Positions 50,394 through 60,789 of a stretch of 64,000 nucleotides of DNA are shown here, piece after piece (within the stretch, counting starts at the first letter, position 1; each line of letters opens with the position of its first letter). Where the stretch lies: assembly GCF_900108185.1 (NCBI RefSeq), contig NZ_FNVA01000001.1, positions 620,001-684,000 of the forward strand, in the 5' to 3' direction. Both the position numbers and the translations under genes were made by a program. Below the pieces are notes generated by a model. The model made no database searches and had not been told where the DNA came from. It was given only the letters and a program-made list of their open reading frames with translations. Source of the stretch: Bryocella elongata. Lineage in GTDB: Bacteria; Acidobacteriota; Terriglobia; Terriglobales; Acidobacteriaceae.

Positions 50394-51449
50394 ATGAGCA
50401 ACGCTAAGGCCTTTGCGGCCAGCAGTCCTACCTCGCCTCTCGCCTCCACCTCCATTCCCCGTCGTGAGCCGAAGGAGCGCGACGTTCAGATTGAGATCCT
50501 TTTCTGCGGTGTCTGTCACTCCGACCTGCACACCGTTCGCGATGAGTGGAATGCCGTCATGCCCACCGTTTACCCCTGCGTTCCCGGCCATGAGATCGTC
50601 GGTCGCGTGACGGCTGTGGGCTCCAGCGTCAGCAAGTTCAAGGTTGGCGATCTTGCCGCTGTCGGTTGCCTTGTGGGTTCGGATGGAACGTGCCCCGAAT
50701 GCCAGGCTGGCTTCGAGCAGTTCTGCAACGGCATGACTCTCACGTACAACTCGCCTGATGTGCATTCGGGCGGCGTCACCTATGGTGGCTATTCCGATTC
50801 GATCGTCGTCGATGAGCACTTTGTGTTGCGTGTGCCGTCGAACCTCGATCTCGCTGGCACGGCCCCCTTGCTTTGCGCTGGCATCACCACCTGGTCGCCG
50901 CTGCGGCACTGGGGTGTGACGAAGGGCCAGAAGGTTGGCATCGTAGGCCTGGGTGGTCTTGGGCACATGGGCGTCAAGTTCGCGCATGCACTGGGCGCAC
51001 ACACGGTCGTGTTCACCACCTCGGAGAGCAAGGTCGAAGATGCGAAACGACTCGGTGCGGATGAAGTTGTGATCTCGAAGAACGCGGACGAGATGGCGAA
51101 GCACGCCTTGAGCTTCGACTTCATCCTGGATTGCGTGTCTGCTGACCACGACATCAACGCTTACATCCACCTGCTGAAGCGCGACGGCAACATGACCCTT
51201 GTGGGCGCACCCGAGAAGCCGCTCCCGCTGTTCTCGATGGGCCTGCTCTTCAAGCGTCGCAGCGTTTCGGGCTCGCTGATCGGCGGCATCGCGGAGACCC
51301 AGGAGATGCTGGACTTCTGCGGTGAGCACAACATCACGGCAGACGTTGAGGTCATCGCGATCCAGGAGATTAACGAGGCCTATGAGCGGTTGCTGAAGTC
51401 GGATGTGAAGTACCGCTTCTCGATCGACATGGCGTCACTCAAGGGCTAA
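50394..51449 (+). CDS. Zinc-dependent alcohol dehydrogenase, cinnamyl-alcohol/YahK type
   Basis: 351 residues from ATG 50394. Catalytic zinc ligands lie in GVCHSDLH and GHEIVGRV; the Rossmann motif is GIVGLGGLGHMGVKFA (about 170-186). The structural zinc loop reads SDGTCPECQAGFEQFC, which keeps three of the four usual cysteines; the first is replaced by Asp, as I recall in other bacterial members. NADP-dependent aldehyde reduction is typical for the group. The next gene is AraC, three bases away, so this is one operon. The aldehyde substrate is unknown. Confidence 0.9.
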   Translation: MSNAKAFAASSPTSPLASTSIPRREPKERDVQIEILFCGVCHSDLHTVRDEWNAVMPTVYPCVPGHEIVGRVTAVGSSVSKFKVGDLAAVGCLVGSDGTCPECQAGFEQFCNGMTLTYNSPDVHSGGVTYGGYSDSIVVDEHFVLRVPSNLDLAGTAPLLCAGITTWSPLRHWGVTKGQKVGIVGLGGLGHMGVKFAHALGAHTVVFTTSESKVEDAKRLGADEVVISKNADEMAKHALSFDFILDCVSADHDINAYIHLLKRDGNMTLVGAPEKPLPLFSMGLLFKRRSVSGSLIGGIAETQEMLDFCGEHNITADVEVIAIQEINEAYERLLKSDVKYRFSIDMASLKG

Positions 51450-51452
51450 TAG

Positions 51453-52475
51453 ATGGCAATGAACAAGCACTTCCGGGTCGCTGGTTCGCTGGCTGAGAGG
51501 TTGGAGGAGAACGGAGTCCGTGTACCTGCGGTGTTGCGCAGGGCCGGACTCTCTCCGGACCTCTTTGCTTCGGGGCGCGTACTGCTGACAACGCAAGAGC
51601 TCTTTGCCTTCTGGCATGCGATTGGAGAGGTCAGCGAAGATCCTGCGATCGCACTGAAGCTGGGAACCGAGCGGCAGGCGCAGCGATTCCACCCGAGTGG
51701 CATCGCTGCGCTGGCCTCGGAGACCTTCGGCGCCGCGATGAAACACCTCAGCCGTTACAAACAGCTCACGTGCCCGGAGGAGATCATCGAGGACGTAGCA
51801 GGTGGGGAATGGAGCATCCGCTTTCGTTGGACCGAGGCTCCGGATGTAGAGCCCCTCGTTCTGGTGGAGTATTGCTTTGCCTGGCTCCAGACGCTTTCCC
51901 GTCATGGAACCGGGACGAAGCTTTCACCAAAGAGGCTGGAGATGTTGCAGCCGCGCAAGCATGTCCGGGAGCTGGAGAGGCACTTCGGTTGCGAGATCGT
52001 CTCCAACGCTTCGCGCAATGCCATGATCTTTCTTGAGGAGGATGCGGCGACACCGTTTCTCACCCGCAATGCGGAGCTGCTCGATTTGCTGGCGCCGCAG
52101 CTGGAGGAGCAGCTGCGTCAAAGCCGACAGGAGAGCGACGCGGGAGGCTTTGTGAACCTGGTGCGCGATGCGATTCAGCAACGCCTGACCGGGCAGAGAC
52201 CAGCGATGGAAGATGTGGCGCGGGCTCTGCACGTGAGCACGCGAACGCTGCAGCGTCGATTGCAGGAGTCTGGCTCGAGCTATCAGAGGGTGCTCGATGA
52301 GGCTCGTCACGAGCTTGCGCGCTACTACCTTGGGAACTCGGTACTGGAACTCAACGAGGCAGCCTATCTCCTTGGCTACGAGGACGCGAACAGCTTTGTG
52401 CGCGCGTTTCGAGGCTGGGAAGGCGTGCCACCGGGGCACTGGCGCGAATCACAGCGCGCTCGTCTGGCGAACTAG
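51453..52475 (+). CDS. AraC-family transcriptional regulator with arabinose-binding-like N-terminal domain
   Basis: 340 residues. Residues about 20-200 resemble the ligand domain of OruR/ArgR-like AraC proteins (RRAGLSPDLFASGRVLLTTQELFAFWHAIGE). The C-terminal double helix-turn-helix begins near 240 (AMEDVARALHVSTRTLQRRLQESGSSYQRVLDEARHELARYYL, AYLLGYEDANSFVRAFRGW). It starts three bases after the alcohol dehydrogenase stop and precedes the aldo/keto reductase by 21 bases, consistent with local control of these reductases. The ligand is unknown. Confidence 0.9.
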   Translation: MAMNKHFRVAGSLAERLEENGVRVPAVLRRAGLSPDLFASGRVLLTTQELFAFWHAIGEVSEDPAIALKLGTERQAQRFHPSGIAALASETFGAAMKHLSRYKQLTCPEEIIEDVAGGEWSIRFRWTEAPDVEPLVLVEYCFAWLQTLSRHGTGTKLSPKRLEMLQPRKHVRELERHFGCEIVSNASRNAMIFLEEDAATPFLTRNAELLDLLAPQLEEQLRQSRQESDAGGFVNLVRDAIQQRLTGQRPAMEDVARALHVSTRTLQRRLQESGSSYQRVLDEARHELARYYLGNSVLELNEAAYLLGYEDANSFVRAFRGWEGVPPGHWRESQRARLAN

Positions 52476-53492
<1,017 letters not shown>

Positions 53493-53692
53493 TCGAGGTC
53501 GCAATCGGGACGGAGGGAGGCGTCGATACGGCGACTCTCTCCGTGACTTCGTTCCTGTGCATCAAACACCACTATCGAGGCTATCCAGTCGCGACGTTTG
53601 CGACAAGACTGGGCTAGGATGTCTCACGGGCTGAACGATCCATCCCGTTTCGTCTCGAAAACCTCAATATCTCAGCTCAAGGAGACCGCTCT

Positions 53693-54343
53693 GTGGCCCC
53701 TATCGACGAGAAGGATCCGCAACCGTTGACCTCGCTGGAGCGCATCAGCCGGCGAGTGTTTCTCACGCGGGCAGGCGCTGCCGGGGTGGCGACAGCCACC
53801 GCTGCGGTCGCGGCACCGCTGTCTGCGCAGGCACAGGCTCCCACCGCTGCAGCTCCGACGGAGGCGGCGGCGGTTCCGGGTGCTGTCCCGGTGACGCTGA
53901 AGGTTAACGGGAGTACGCATCGCGTCATGGTGGATCCGCGTGCCACGGTGCTCGACACCTTACGCGAGACTCTTTCGTTGACCGGTACCAAGAAGGGTTG
54001 CGACCACGGCCAGTGTGGGGCCTGCACGGTGCATCTCAATGGTCGTCGCGTGAACAGCTGTCTGCTGTTTGCGACCATGCACCAGAACGATGAGATCACG
54101 ACCATCGAGGGTATTGGAACGCCCGAGAAACTGCACCCCATGCAGGCGGCCTTCGTGCAGGAGGATGGCTATCAGTGCGGCTACTGCACGAGTGGGCAGA
54201 TCATGTCGGCGGTGGCTCTGCTGAAGGAGCCGGTCGGCGCCGACGATGCTTCCGTGCGTGAAGCGTTGAGCGGGAACATCTGTCGTTGCGGAGCATATCC
54301 AAACATTGTGGCTGCGGTGCAGGCCGTGCGCCACATGGCGTAG
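53693..54343 (+). CDS. paoA: Aldehyde oxidoreductase iron-sulfur subunit (PaoA type)
   Basis: 216 residues, GTG start at 53693 with AAGGAGA seven bases upstream. A Tat signal (SRRVFLTRAGAAG, then Ala-rich) shows periplasmic export of the complex. Two [2Fe-2S] clusters: CDHGQCGAC with a later Cys (plant-ferredoxin type) and CGYCTSGQ plus CRCGAYP (helical type). It is the first gene of paoABC. It passes electrons from the molybdenum subunit. Confidence 0.93.
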   Translation: MAPIDEKDPQPLTSLERISRRVFLTRAGAAGVATATAAVAAPLSAQAQAPTAAAPTEAAAVPGAVPVTLKVNGSTHRVMVDPRATVLDTLRETLSLTGTKKGCDHGQCGACTVHLNGRRVNSCLLFATMHQNDEITTIEGIGTPEKLHPMQAAFVQEDGYQCGYCTSGQIMSAVALLKEPVGADDASVREALSGNICRCGAYPNIVAAVQAVRHMA

Positions 54344-54355
54344 GAGAGGCGATCG

Positions 54356-55360
54356 ATGCATACCTTTGAACTCATCACTCCCGCATCCGTCACCGAGGCC
54401 GTGAAGGCCCAGGCGGGAAGTCCAACGGCCCAGCAGGGAGCTCCGGTGCGCTTTATCGCCGGTGGAACCAACCTTGTCGACTTCATGAAGCTGAACGTTG
54501 AAACTCCACGACAGCTGGTGGATATCAACCGCCTTGGGCTCGATCGGGTTGAGGCACTGCCGGGGGGCGGGGTGAAGATTGGCGCACTCGCCCGCAACAC
54601 GGATGTTGCGCAGCACGAGCTGATCAAGGCGCGGTATCCGGTGCTCTCGGAGGCGATCCTCAGCGGAGCCACGGTGCAACTTCGCAATCTTGCGACGACC
54701 GGCGGCAACCTCTTGCAGAAGACTCGTTGCGTCTACTATCGCGACACGGCGTTCGCTTGCAACAAGCGCAATCCGGGGTCGGGATGCCCGGCGATTGAAG
54801 GCCACAACCGGATGCTTGCGGTGCTGGGGACGAGCGAGCACTGCATTGCCACGAATCCCTCGGACCAGAACGTGGCTCTGACTGCGCTCGAGGCGACGGT
54901 GCACGTTACCGGAGCGAAGGGCGAACGGGCAATTCCCATCGCGGAGTTCTACGTGCTTCCAGGGGCGACGCCTGAGCGCGAGACGGTGCTGGCGCCGGGC
55001 GATCTCATCACTCATGTCACGATTCCAGCTCTGCCGGATGGGGCGAAGAGTGTGTACCTGAAGCTGCGGGATCGCGCTTCGTATGAGTTTGCGCTGGCTT
55101 CGGCGGCTATTGTGACCCAGGTCTCGGGTGGCCGCATCAGCTTTGCGCGCGTCGCCATGGGAGGGGTTGGCACGGTGCCGTGGCGCAGTCATGAAGCTGA
55201 GAAGGCTCTGTTAGGCAAAGCCGCGACCAGGGAGAACTTCCGCGCTGCAGCGGAAGCCGCGCTGCATGGAGCGAAGCCGCAGACGCAGAACGGCTTCAAG
55301 GTGGAGCTCGCAAAGCGTTGTGTGACGCACGCATTGACCCTGGCGACCAAACAGGCATAA
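54356..55360 (+). CDS. paoB: Aldehyde oxidoreductase FAD-binding subunit (PaoB type)
   Basis: 334 residues. FAD site motifs RFIAGGTNLVDFMK (about 36-50) and ATTGGNLLQKTRC. The insert CVYYRDTAFACNKRNPGSGC matches the extra [4Fe-4S] cluster binding loop characteristic of PaoB-like proteins. C-terminal CO-dehydrogenase-like domain. It lies 12 bases after paoA and 12 before paoC. Confidence 0.93.
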   Translation: MHTFELITPASVTEAVKAQAGSPTAQQGAPVRFIAGGTNLVDFMKLNVETPRQLVDINRLGLDRVEALPGGGVKIGALARNTDVAQHELIKARYPVLSEAILSGATVQLRNLATTGGNLLQKTRCVYYRDTAFACNKRNPGSGCPAIEGHNRMLAVLGTSEHCIATNPSDQNVALTALEATVHVTGAKGERAIPIAEFYVLPGATPERETVLAPGDLITHVTIPALPDGAKSVYLKLRDRASYEFALASAAIVTQVSGGRISFARVAMGGVGTVPWRSHEAEKALLGKAATRENFRAAAEAALHGAKPQTQNGFKVELAKRCVTHALTLATKQA

Positions 55361-55372
55361 GGAGGAGACGCG

Positions 55373-57631
55373 ATGCAGGATCAGGCACAGAAGGCTGTTA
55401 CCGAAAGCAGGATCATCGGAGTCTCCACGCCGCGCATTGATGGGCCGCTGAAGACCACGGGCACGGCGATGTACACCTCCGACCATAACTTTCCAGGGCT
55501 TGTGTATGCGTGGCCCGTGATTGCCACGATCGCAAGCGGAACGATCACGTCGATGGACACGGCGCGAGCCGCGGCGATGCCGGGCGTGCTCGCGGTGTAC
55601 ACGCACGAGAACATCGGTCCGTTGTATCGAACACCGCCAACGCAGGGCTTTTCGATGATCATCGACGAACGGCGCCCACCGCTTGAGGACAACGTCGTCA
55701 GCTACTACGGCCAGTATGTCGGAGTTGCGGTCGCGAGCAGTGTGGAGCAGGCGCGCGCTGCGGCCGAAGCCGTCAAGGTGACCTACGACAAGCGATCTCA
55801 CAATGTCGAAGAGAAGCTGATCGGCACACCCATCGCCGAACCGGGGATCAAGAAGGGAACCGCTCGCGGAGATGTTACTTCGGCGTTCAAGAACGCTGCG
55901 GTGAAGCACGATGCTGTGTACTCAACGCCGAATGAGACGCACAACCCCATCGAGCTGCATGCTTCGGTGGCAGTGTTCAAGGACGGAAGGTACACGCTCT
56001 ACGAGACCTCGCAGGCGGTGGTGAATCATCGCGATGTGATGGCTGCGATGCTGGGCGTCCCTCCTGAAAACGTGCAGGTGATTACGAGGTTTCTTGGCTC
56101 CGGTTTTGGCGGAAAGCTTTGGCCCTGGCCTCATGCGATGCTTGCGGCTGCTACTGCGCGAAACATCAATCGTCCGGTGAAGCTGGTTGTCAGCCGCTCG
56201 ATGATGTTCCAGAGTGTGGGGCACAGGCCGGCCATCGACCAGCAGATTCAGCTTGGAGCCGAGCCCTCCGGCAAGCTGGTTGCCCTGGGGCACCACTACG
56301 TCAATCACACGGCGATGGAAGCCGAGTATGACGAGGGCTGTGGCGAAGCTACAGGCTTTCTGTACTCGTGTCCTAACCTTGCCGTGACCAGCGGGCTTGT
56401 TCGCCGCAACGTGGGTGTTCCTACAGCGATGCGTGGGCCTGGCGCGGTTCCTGGTCTCTATGCGCTGGAGAGCGCGATGGATGAGCTTGCGGTGAAGTTG
56501 AAGATGGATCCCGTGCAGCTTCGTCTGCTCAACGAGCCGGATAAGGACGAGAGCAATGGCCTGCCATTCTCATCGCGACATCTCAAGGAATGTCTCACCG
56601 TGGGAGCGGAGAAGTTTGGCTGGGCCAAGCGCACTCCCGCGGTTGGTTCCATGAAGAACGAGGACGGTGCCACGCTGGGTTGGGGCGTTGCTTCCTGTGC
56701 GTGGGGAGCGATGCGTATCGACACAGAGATGAGTGTTGAGCTCCTGCAGGACGGCACCGCGCGCGTTACCTGCGCGACGCAGGACATTGGTGGTGGAACG
56801 TACACGGCGATCGCTCAGATGGTGGCTCACGAGACAGGGTTGCCGGTTGCGAAGGTCAACGTAATCCTGGGTGACTCAGCACTTCCTCCGGGACCGATCA
56901 GCGGTGGCTCGTGGACAACAGCTTCCGTGACGCCCGCAGCGCTTGATGCGGCACACCACGCCGTGCAGACTCTGCTGGTATCGGCGGCCACGTTTCCCAA
57001 TTCTCCCTTCAAGGGCAAGAAGCCTGCGGAGCTCGAGATGGTTGATGGCACGGTTCGTGCCAAGGGCAGCGCAACTCCGCAACTCACGATGGCAGAGGTG
57101 CTCAAGGGCGCGAACGTCAAGGGAATCACGGGCACAGGGAAGTCCCAAGGCACGTTCGGAGCGAAGGAGGAATACTCCTTCCATAGCTATGGCGCGCAGT
57201 TTGTGGAGGTGACCTGGCAGCCTGAGATTGCACGCCTGCGCGTGAGCCGCGTGGTGACGGTGATTGATGGAGGCCGCATGCTGAACCCCCGGGCGGCACG
57301 GAATCAGATTGAAGGCGCCGTCGTGATGGGAGTTGGGATGGGGATGCTCGAGGGTGTCGAATATGACCGCGCGAGTGGTGCACCGATCAATGCGAGTCTT
57401 GCGGATTACATCGTCGCGGTGAATGCCGATTGCCCGCATATCGACGTCACCTTCCTCGACTACCCGGACTACAAGCTGAATGCGTTGGGGGCACGCGGCG
57501 TCGGGGAGATTGGCCTTGCTGGCGTAGCACCAGCTATAACGAACGCCGTGTATCACGCTACCGGCATACGCGTTCGACGGCTCCCCGTGCGCATCGAGGA
57601 TCTGATGGGCGCTCCGATGCATCTTGCCTAG
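55373..57631 (+). CDS. paoC: Aldehyde oxidoreductase molybdenum-binding subunit (PaoC type)
   Basis: 752 residues of the xanthine oxidase family, binding the molybdopterin cytosine dinucleotide. Typical stretches are QVITRFLGSGFGGK, RRNVGVPTAMRGPGAVPGLYALESAMDELA and the catalytic Glu712 in GARGVGEIGLAG. GGAGGAGA precedes ATG 55373. Together with PaoA and PaoB it oxidises a broad range of aldehydes to acids in the periplasm; the moco chaperone PaoD is not adjacent. The 3' end overlaps the convergent polymerase gene by four bases. Confidence 0.93.
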   Translation: MQDQAQKAVTESRIIGVSTPRIDGPLKTTGTAMYTSDHNFPGLVYAWPVIATIASGTITSMDTARAAAMPGVLAVYTHENIGPLYRTPPTQGFSMIIDERRPPLEDNVVSYYGQYVGVAVASSVEQARAAAEAVKVTYDKRSHNVEEKLIGTPIAEPGIKKGTARGDVTSAFKNAAVKHDAVYSTPNETHNPIELHASVAVFKDGRYTLYETSQAVVNHRDVMAAMLGVPPENVQVITRFLGSGFGGKLWPWPHAMLAAATARNINRPVKLVVSRSMMFQSVGHRPAIDQQIQLGAEPSGKLVALGHHYVNHTAMEAEYDEGCGEATGFLYSCPNLAVTSGLVRRNVGVPTAMRGPGAVPGLYALESAMDELAVKLKMDPVQLRLLNEPDKDESNGLPFSSRHLKECLTVGAEKFGWAKRTPAVGSMKNEDGATLGWGVASCAWGAMRIDTEMSVELLQDGTARVTCATQDIGGGTYTAIAQMVAHETGLPVAKVNVILGDSALPPGPISGGSWTTASVTPAALDAAHHAVQTLLVSAATFPNSPFKGKKPAELEMVDGTVRAKGSATPQLTMAEVLKGANVKGITGTGKSQGTFGAKEEYSFHSYGAQFVEVTWQPEIARLRVSRVVTVIDGGRMLNPRAARNQIEGAVVMGVGMGMLEGVEYDRASGAPINASLADYIVAVNADCPHIDVTFLDYPDYKLNALGARGVGEIGLAGVAPAITNAVYHATGIRVRRLPVRIEDLMGAPMHLA

Positions 57632-58845
57632 TCGAGACCGCTATCCAGTGGAATGTCCGATGAGTCGTCGTCATTCGGGATCGCGGCGAAGAGCGGTGGT
57701 TCATCGTCCGTCTGAAAGTTAGCGAGGCCGATCCCAATCAGCCGATACAGCTGATTGTCTCCCAGCGGCACGCGTTCGAACATGGTGATGGCGGCGTTGG
57801 CAAGCTCTTCGCTGGAGCCGGGCATCGCCGTTGGGGTGAGGCTTCTGGTCAGGGATTGAAACTCTTTGGTCTTGAGCTTCAAGACGATCGTGCGCGCGCC
57901 GCGGATGTTGGCTCGTGACGCAATCCACACGCGTTCGGCGAGCTTGCGAAGCGCCTCGACCGTTGCGTGGAGTGGAACGTCGTCCGGAAACGTATCTTCG
58001 GCCGAGATCTGTTTGCGGACGCGATTCGGAATGACCGGGCTGTGATCGATGCCGCGGGCGTAGTCGAACAGCCTGTGCCCATAGCGCCCGAATTCCGCTT
58101 CAAGCTCCGCGAGCGACTTGCCCTGAACATCTCCGACGGTGCGTATTCCAGCTTTGGCGAGATGTTCTTCCGTCACCTTACCCACGCCAGGTATGCGGCC
58201 AATGGGGAGGTCGCGAAGAAATCCCAGCACCTCATGCGGCTGAATCACGAAGAGTCCGTCCGGCTTGCGCCAGTCGGATGCGACCTTGGCGAGGAACTTG
58301 TTCGGGGCGACTCCGGCGGATGCGGTGAGATTGAGCTCGCTCCTGATCTGCTGGCGGATGAGGCTGGCCACGCGCGTCGCTGTGGGCAGGCCTGTCTTGT
58401 TCGCCGTCACATCGAGATAGGCCTCGTCGAGCGATAGCGGCTCGATGAGGTCGGTGTGGCGGCCGAAGATCTCCCGCACCGCCTGGGACACGGCCTTGTA
58501 GCGGGTAAAGTCGGGGGGAAGGAAGATGGCTTCGGGACAGAGGCGCTCGGCACGCACCGCTGGCATGGCGGAACGCACGCCAAACCTGCGTGCCTCGTAC
58601 GAGGCTGCGCATACAACGGATCGAAGCCCTCGCCACGCTACAACGACAGGCTTGCCCCGCAGGGTGGGGTCATCGCGCTGCTCCACGGATGCATAGAACG
58701 CATCCATGTCGACGTGAACGATCTTGCGCAGCGGCGGCTGCTGCGAATGCAGGAGTGAGTCTTCCGGCTCACGCTGGAGAGCGTGAGAGCTGTTCGCGAT
58801 AGGGCTATCGTCCACAGAGTGCGGCCCTCCTGGCGGCACCTTCAT
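57628..58845 (-). CDS. dinB: DNA polymerase IV (Y-family, translesion)
   Basis: 405 residues. Catalytic carboxylates in HVDMDAFYASVE and SLDEAYLDVT, palm and fingers region VVCAASYEARRFGVRSAMP, HhH-containing thumb (GIRTVGDVQGKSLAELEAEFG with PIGRIPGVGKV), and little finger to about residue 375. The N-terminal 40 residues before KIVHVDMDAF are an extension; a later start cannot be excluded. No beta-clamp motif was picked out in the Asp-rich C-terminal tail. It is a single gene with no visible LexA box. Confidence 0.93.
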   Translation of the reverse strand: MKVPPGGPHSVDDSPIANSSHALQREPEDSLLHSQQPPLRKIVHVDMDAFYASVEQRDDPTLRGKPVVVAWRGLRSVVCAASYEARRFGVRSAMPAVRAERLCPEAIFLPPDFTRYKAVSQAVREIFGRHTDLIEPLSLDEAYLDVTANKTGLPTATRVASLIRQQIRSELNLTASAGVAPNKFLAKVASDWRKPDGLFVIQPHEVLGFLRDLPIGRIPGVGKVTEEHLAKAGIRTVGDVQGKSLAELEAEFGRYGHRLFDYARGIDHSPVIPNRVRKQISAEDTFPDDVPLHATVEALRKLAERVWIASRANIRGARTIVLKLKTKEFQSLTRSLTPTAMPGSSEELANAAITMFERVPLGDNQLYRLIGIGLANFQTDDEPPLFAAIPNDDDSSDIPLDSGLD

Positions 58846-58917
58846 TGTGGCATATTCGCTTTTATTTCGCTCTGGTGGAGTTTAGACAGTCCAGAGTCTC
58901 TCTAGGTGGCCAGCGTT

Positions 58918-60789
58918 CTACTGTGGGGCGATCGGATCGTCCACGCGATGGTCCAGCCCCCGCAGCAGGGGCGCCCCTGACCCTTTGAGGTCGAGCACGA
59001 CGATGTCGTTCTCACCTTGGTGCAGCCACGGGCCCGGCAGATAGAGCGTCCGCTGCGGACCGACGTCCCAAGCGTGCCCTAGCGGATGACCGTTGACCCA
59101 GACGAGACCCTTCTGGATGGTCCGTGTATCGAGCCACGTGTCCGTCGCTGCTTTCGCAACAAAGTGTCCGCGATACAGGCACGCGCCCTCGCAGGACTTT
59201 GCCGCAAACTGTTGCTGCTCAGGGTGGAGCAGCGGCAGGCTCACCGCGTCCCAGCCATGCAGCGGCGATCCTGCCAGTGTGACGCCGCCAAGGATTCCAA
59301 CGCGTTCGGTCGGCAAGGTCTTCCCGAAGTTCACGCGGCCAGTGTTCTCGACCAGAAGAGTGAGCTCGGTGCCTGCGGGGAGATCCACTTTGAGCGTCTC
59401 GGTACCGGTCCTCCGATCCAACTCGCCAAGCGGCTTGCCGTCAGCAAGGACCAGAGCATAGTTGTGCAGCGTGTGGAGGGTGAGATCGCCTTTGGCGGAC
59501 TGACCGAGGTGTGTGCGATAGAGCACATAGCCATAGGCCTGCCCGAGCGACTCCATCGTTGGCGGATCAGCGACATCGGTAGCCGCAGGCGTCGGCAGTT
59601 GCGACAGCAGAGACGCGCTCTCGGTCAACGTGAACGGTGCAATCGTCTGGGTGGATGGTGCTTTGGGGACCGGAGGAAGTTCGCGATGCGTTGCCTTGGC
59701 GATCGCCTCGCGGAACGCCATGTACTTCGGCGTCGGATGACCACTTTCGTCGAGCGCGGAATCGTAGTCGTAGCTGTTGACGTCGGGCTCGTAGCGATTG
59801 CGATCCACGTTGGCGCCGTTCATCCAGCCGAAGCTGGTGCCGCCATGAAACATGTAGATGCTCATCGAGTAGCCATGGCTCAACATGAACTCGACGTCGG
59901 CGAGTTGCTTCGCTGTGTCCGTGCGAGCGTGGGGACCGCCCCAGTGATCGAACCAGCCATCCCAGTACTCGCCGGACATGAACGGGCCGTTGGGGCGAAG
60001 GTCGTGCAGGATCTTGAATGAGCCAGCCGCCTCGCCCTCGCCGAAGTTGATCACCGCCGGAAGCTCGGGGAGAGATCCCTTCGGTATCTGCTCCGGGCCG
60101 TCTGCGGTGTAGAGCATAGCTTTGGTGAATCCGCTGTCGAGGAGCTCATGCTTGATCTCCTCCATGTACGCGTGATCGTCTCCGTAGGAGCCGTACTCGT
60201 TCTCTACCTGGACGCCGATGATGGGCCCGCCGTTGCCGATCTGCAACGGTGCAAGCTCCTGCCCGAGCCGATGCAGCCAACGTGAGGTCGCTGCGAGGAA
60301 CTTCGGATCGCGCGTGCGGACGACCATGTCCGGATCCTTCAGCAGCCAGGAGGGGTAGCCACCCCACTCCCATTCCGCGCATACGTAGGGACCTGGCCGA
60401 AGGAGCACGTAGAGGCCCTCCTGCTGCGCCTCGCGAACGAACTCTGCGACATCGTTCTGTCCGCTGAAGTCGTACACGCCGGGCGATGTTTCATGGACGT
60501 TCCAGAAGACGTACGCTGTGACGGTGTTGAGCCCCATGGCGCGGGCCATCCTGAAGCGCGCCCGCCAATAGGCTCGTGGGATGCGCGGATAGTGCATCTC
60601 GCCGGAGAGAATCTGGAAGGGCTTGCCGTCAAGAGCGAAGTGGTCGCCACTTGCTGCGAAGGTGTGTGGGGATCCAGCACTTGTGGCTGATGTCTGAGCC
60701 GCTGAGAGTGTAGCGCACAATCCAAGCGCGATGATTCCAGTTGCGAGTTGGCCCAGGCCGTTACGTGTGACGCTGCGGAGCTTAGGCAT
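58918..60789 (-). CDS. Glycoside hydrolase family 35 beta-galactosidase, secreted
   Basis: 623 residues from ATG 60789. Signal peptide (ATGIIALGLCATLSAAQ). A TIM barrel begins FALDGKPFQILSGEMHYPRIP; acid/base Glu198 in QVENEYGS, nucleophile Glu274 in FMSGEYWDGWF, both intact. C-terminal jelly-roll domains (GHPLGHAWDVGPQRTLYLPGPWL). The start overlaps the end of the GH92 gene by eight bases, so the two are co-transcribed and translationally coupled. It removes terminal beta-galactose from a glycan. Confidence 0.94.
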   Translation of the reverse strand: MPKLRSVTRNGLGQLATGIIALGLCATLSAAQTSATSAGSPHTFAASGDHFALDGKPFQILSGEMHYPRIPRAYWRARFRMARAMGLNTVTAYVFWNVHETSPGVYDFSGQNDVAEFVREAQQEGLYVLLRPGPYVCAEWEWGGYPSWLLKDPDMVVRTRDPKFLAATSRWLHRLGQELAPLQIGNGGPIIGVQVENEYGSYGDDHAYMEEIKHELLDSGFTKAMLYTADGPEQIPKGSLPELPAVINFGEGEAAGSFKILHDLRPNGPFMSGEYWDGWFDHWGGPHARTDTAKQLADVEFMLSHGYSMSIYMFHGGTSFGWMNGANVDRNRYEPDVNSYDYDSALDESGHPTPKYMAFREAIAKATHRELPPVPKAPSTQTIAPFTLTESASLLSQLPTPAATDVADPPTMESLGQAYGYVLYRTHLGQSAKGDLTLHTLHNYALVLADGKPLGELDRRTGTETLKVDLPAGTELTLLVENTGRVNFGKTLPTERVGILGGVTLAGSPLHGWDAVSLPLLHPEQQQFAAKSCEGACLYRGHFVAKAATDTWLDTRTIQKGLVWVNGHPLGHAWDVGPQRTLYLPGPWLHQGENDIVVLDLKGSGAPLLRGLDHRVDDPIAPQ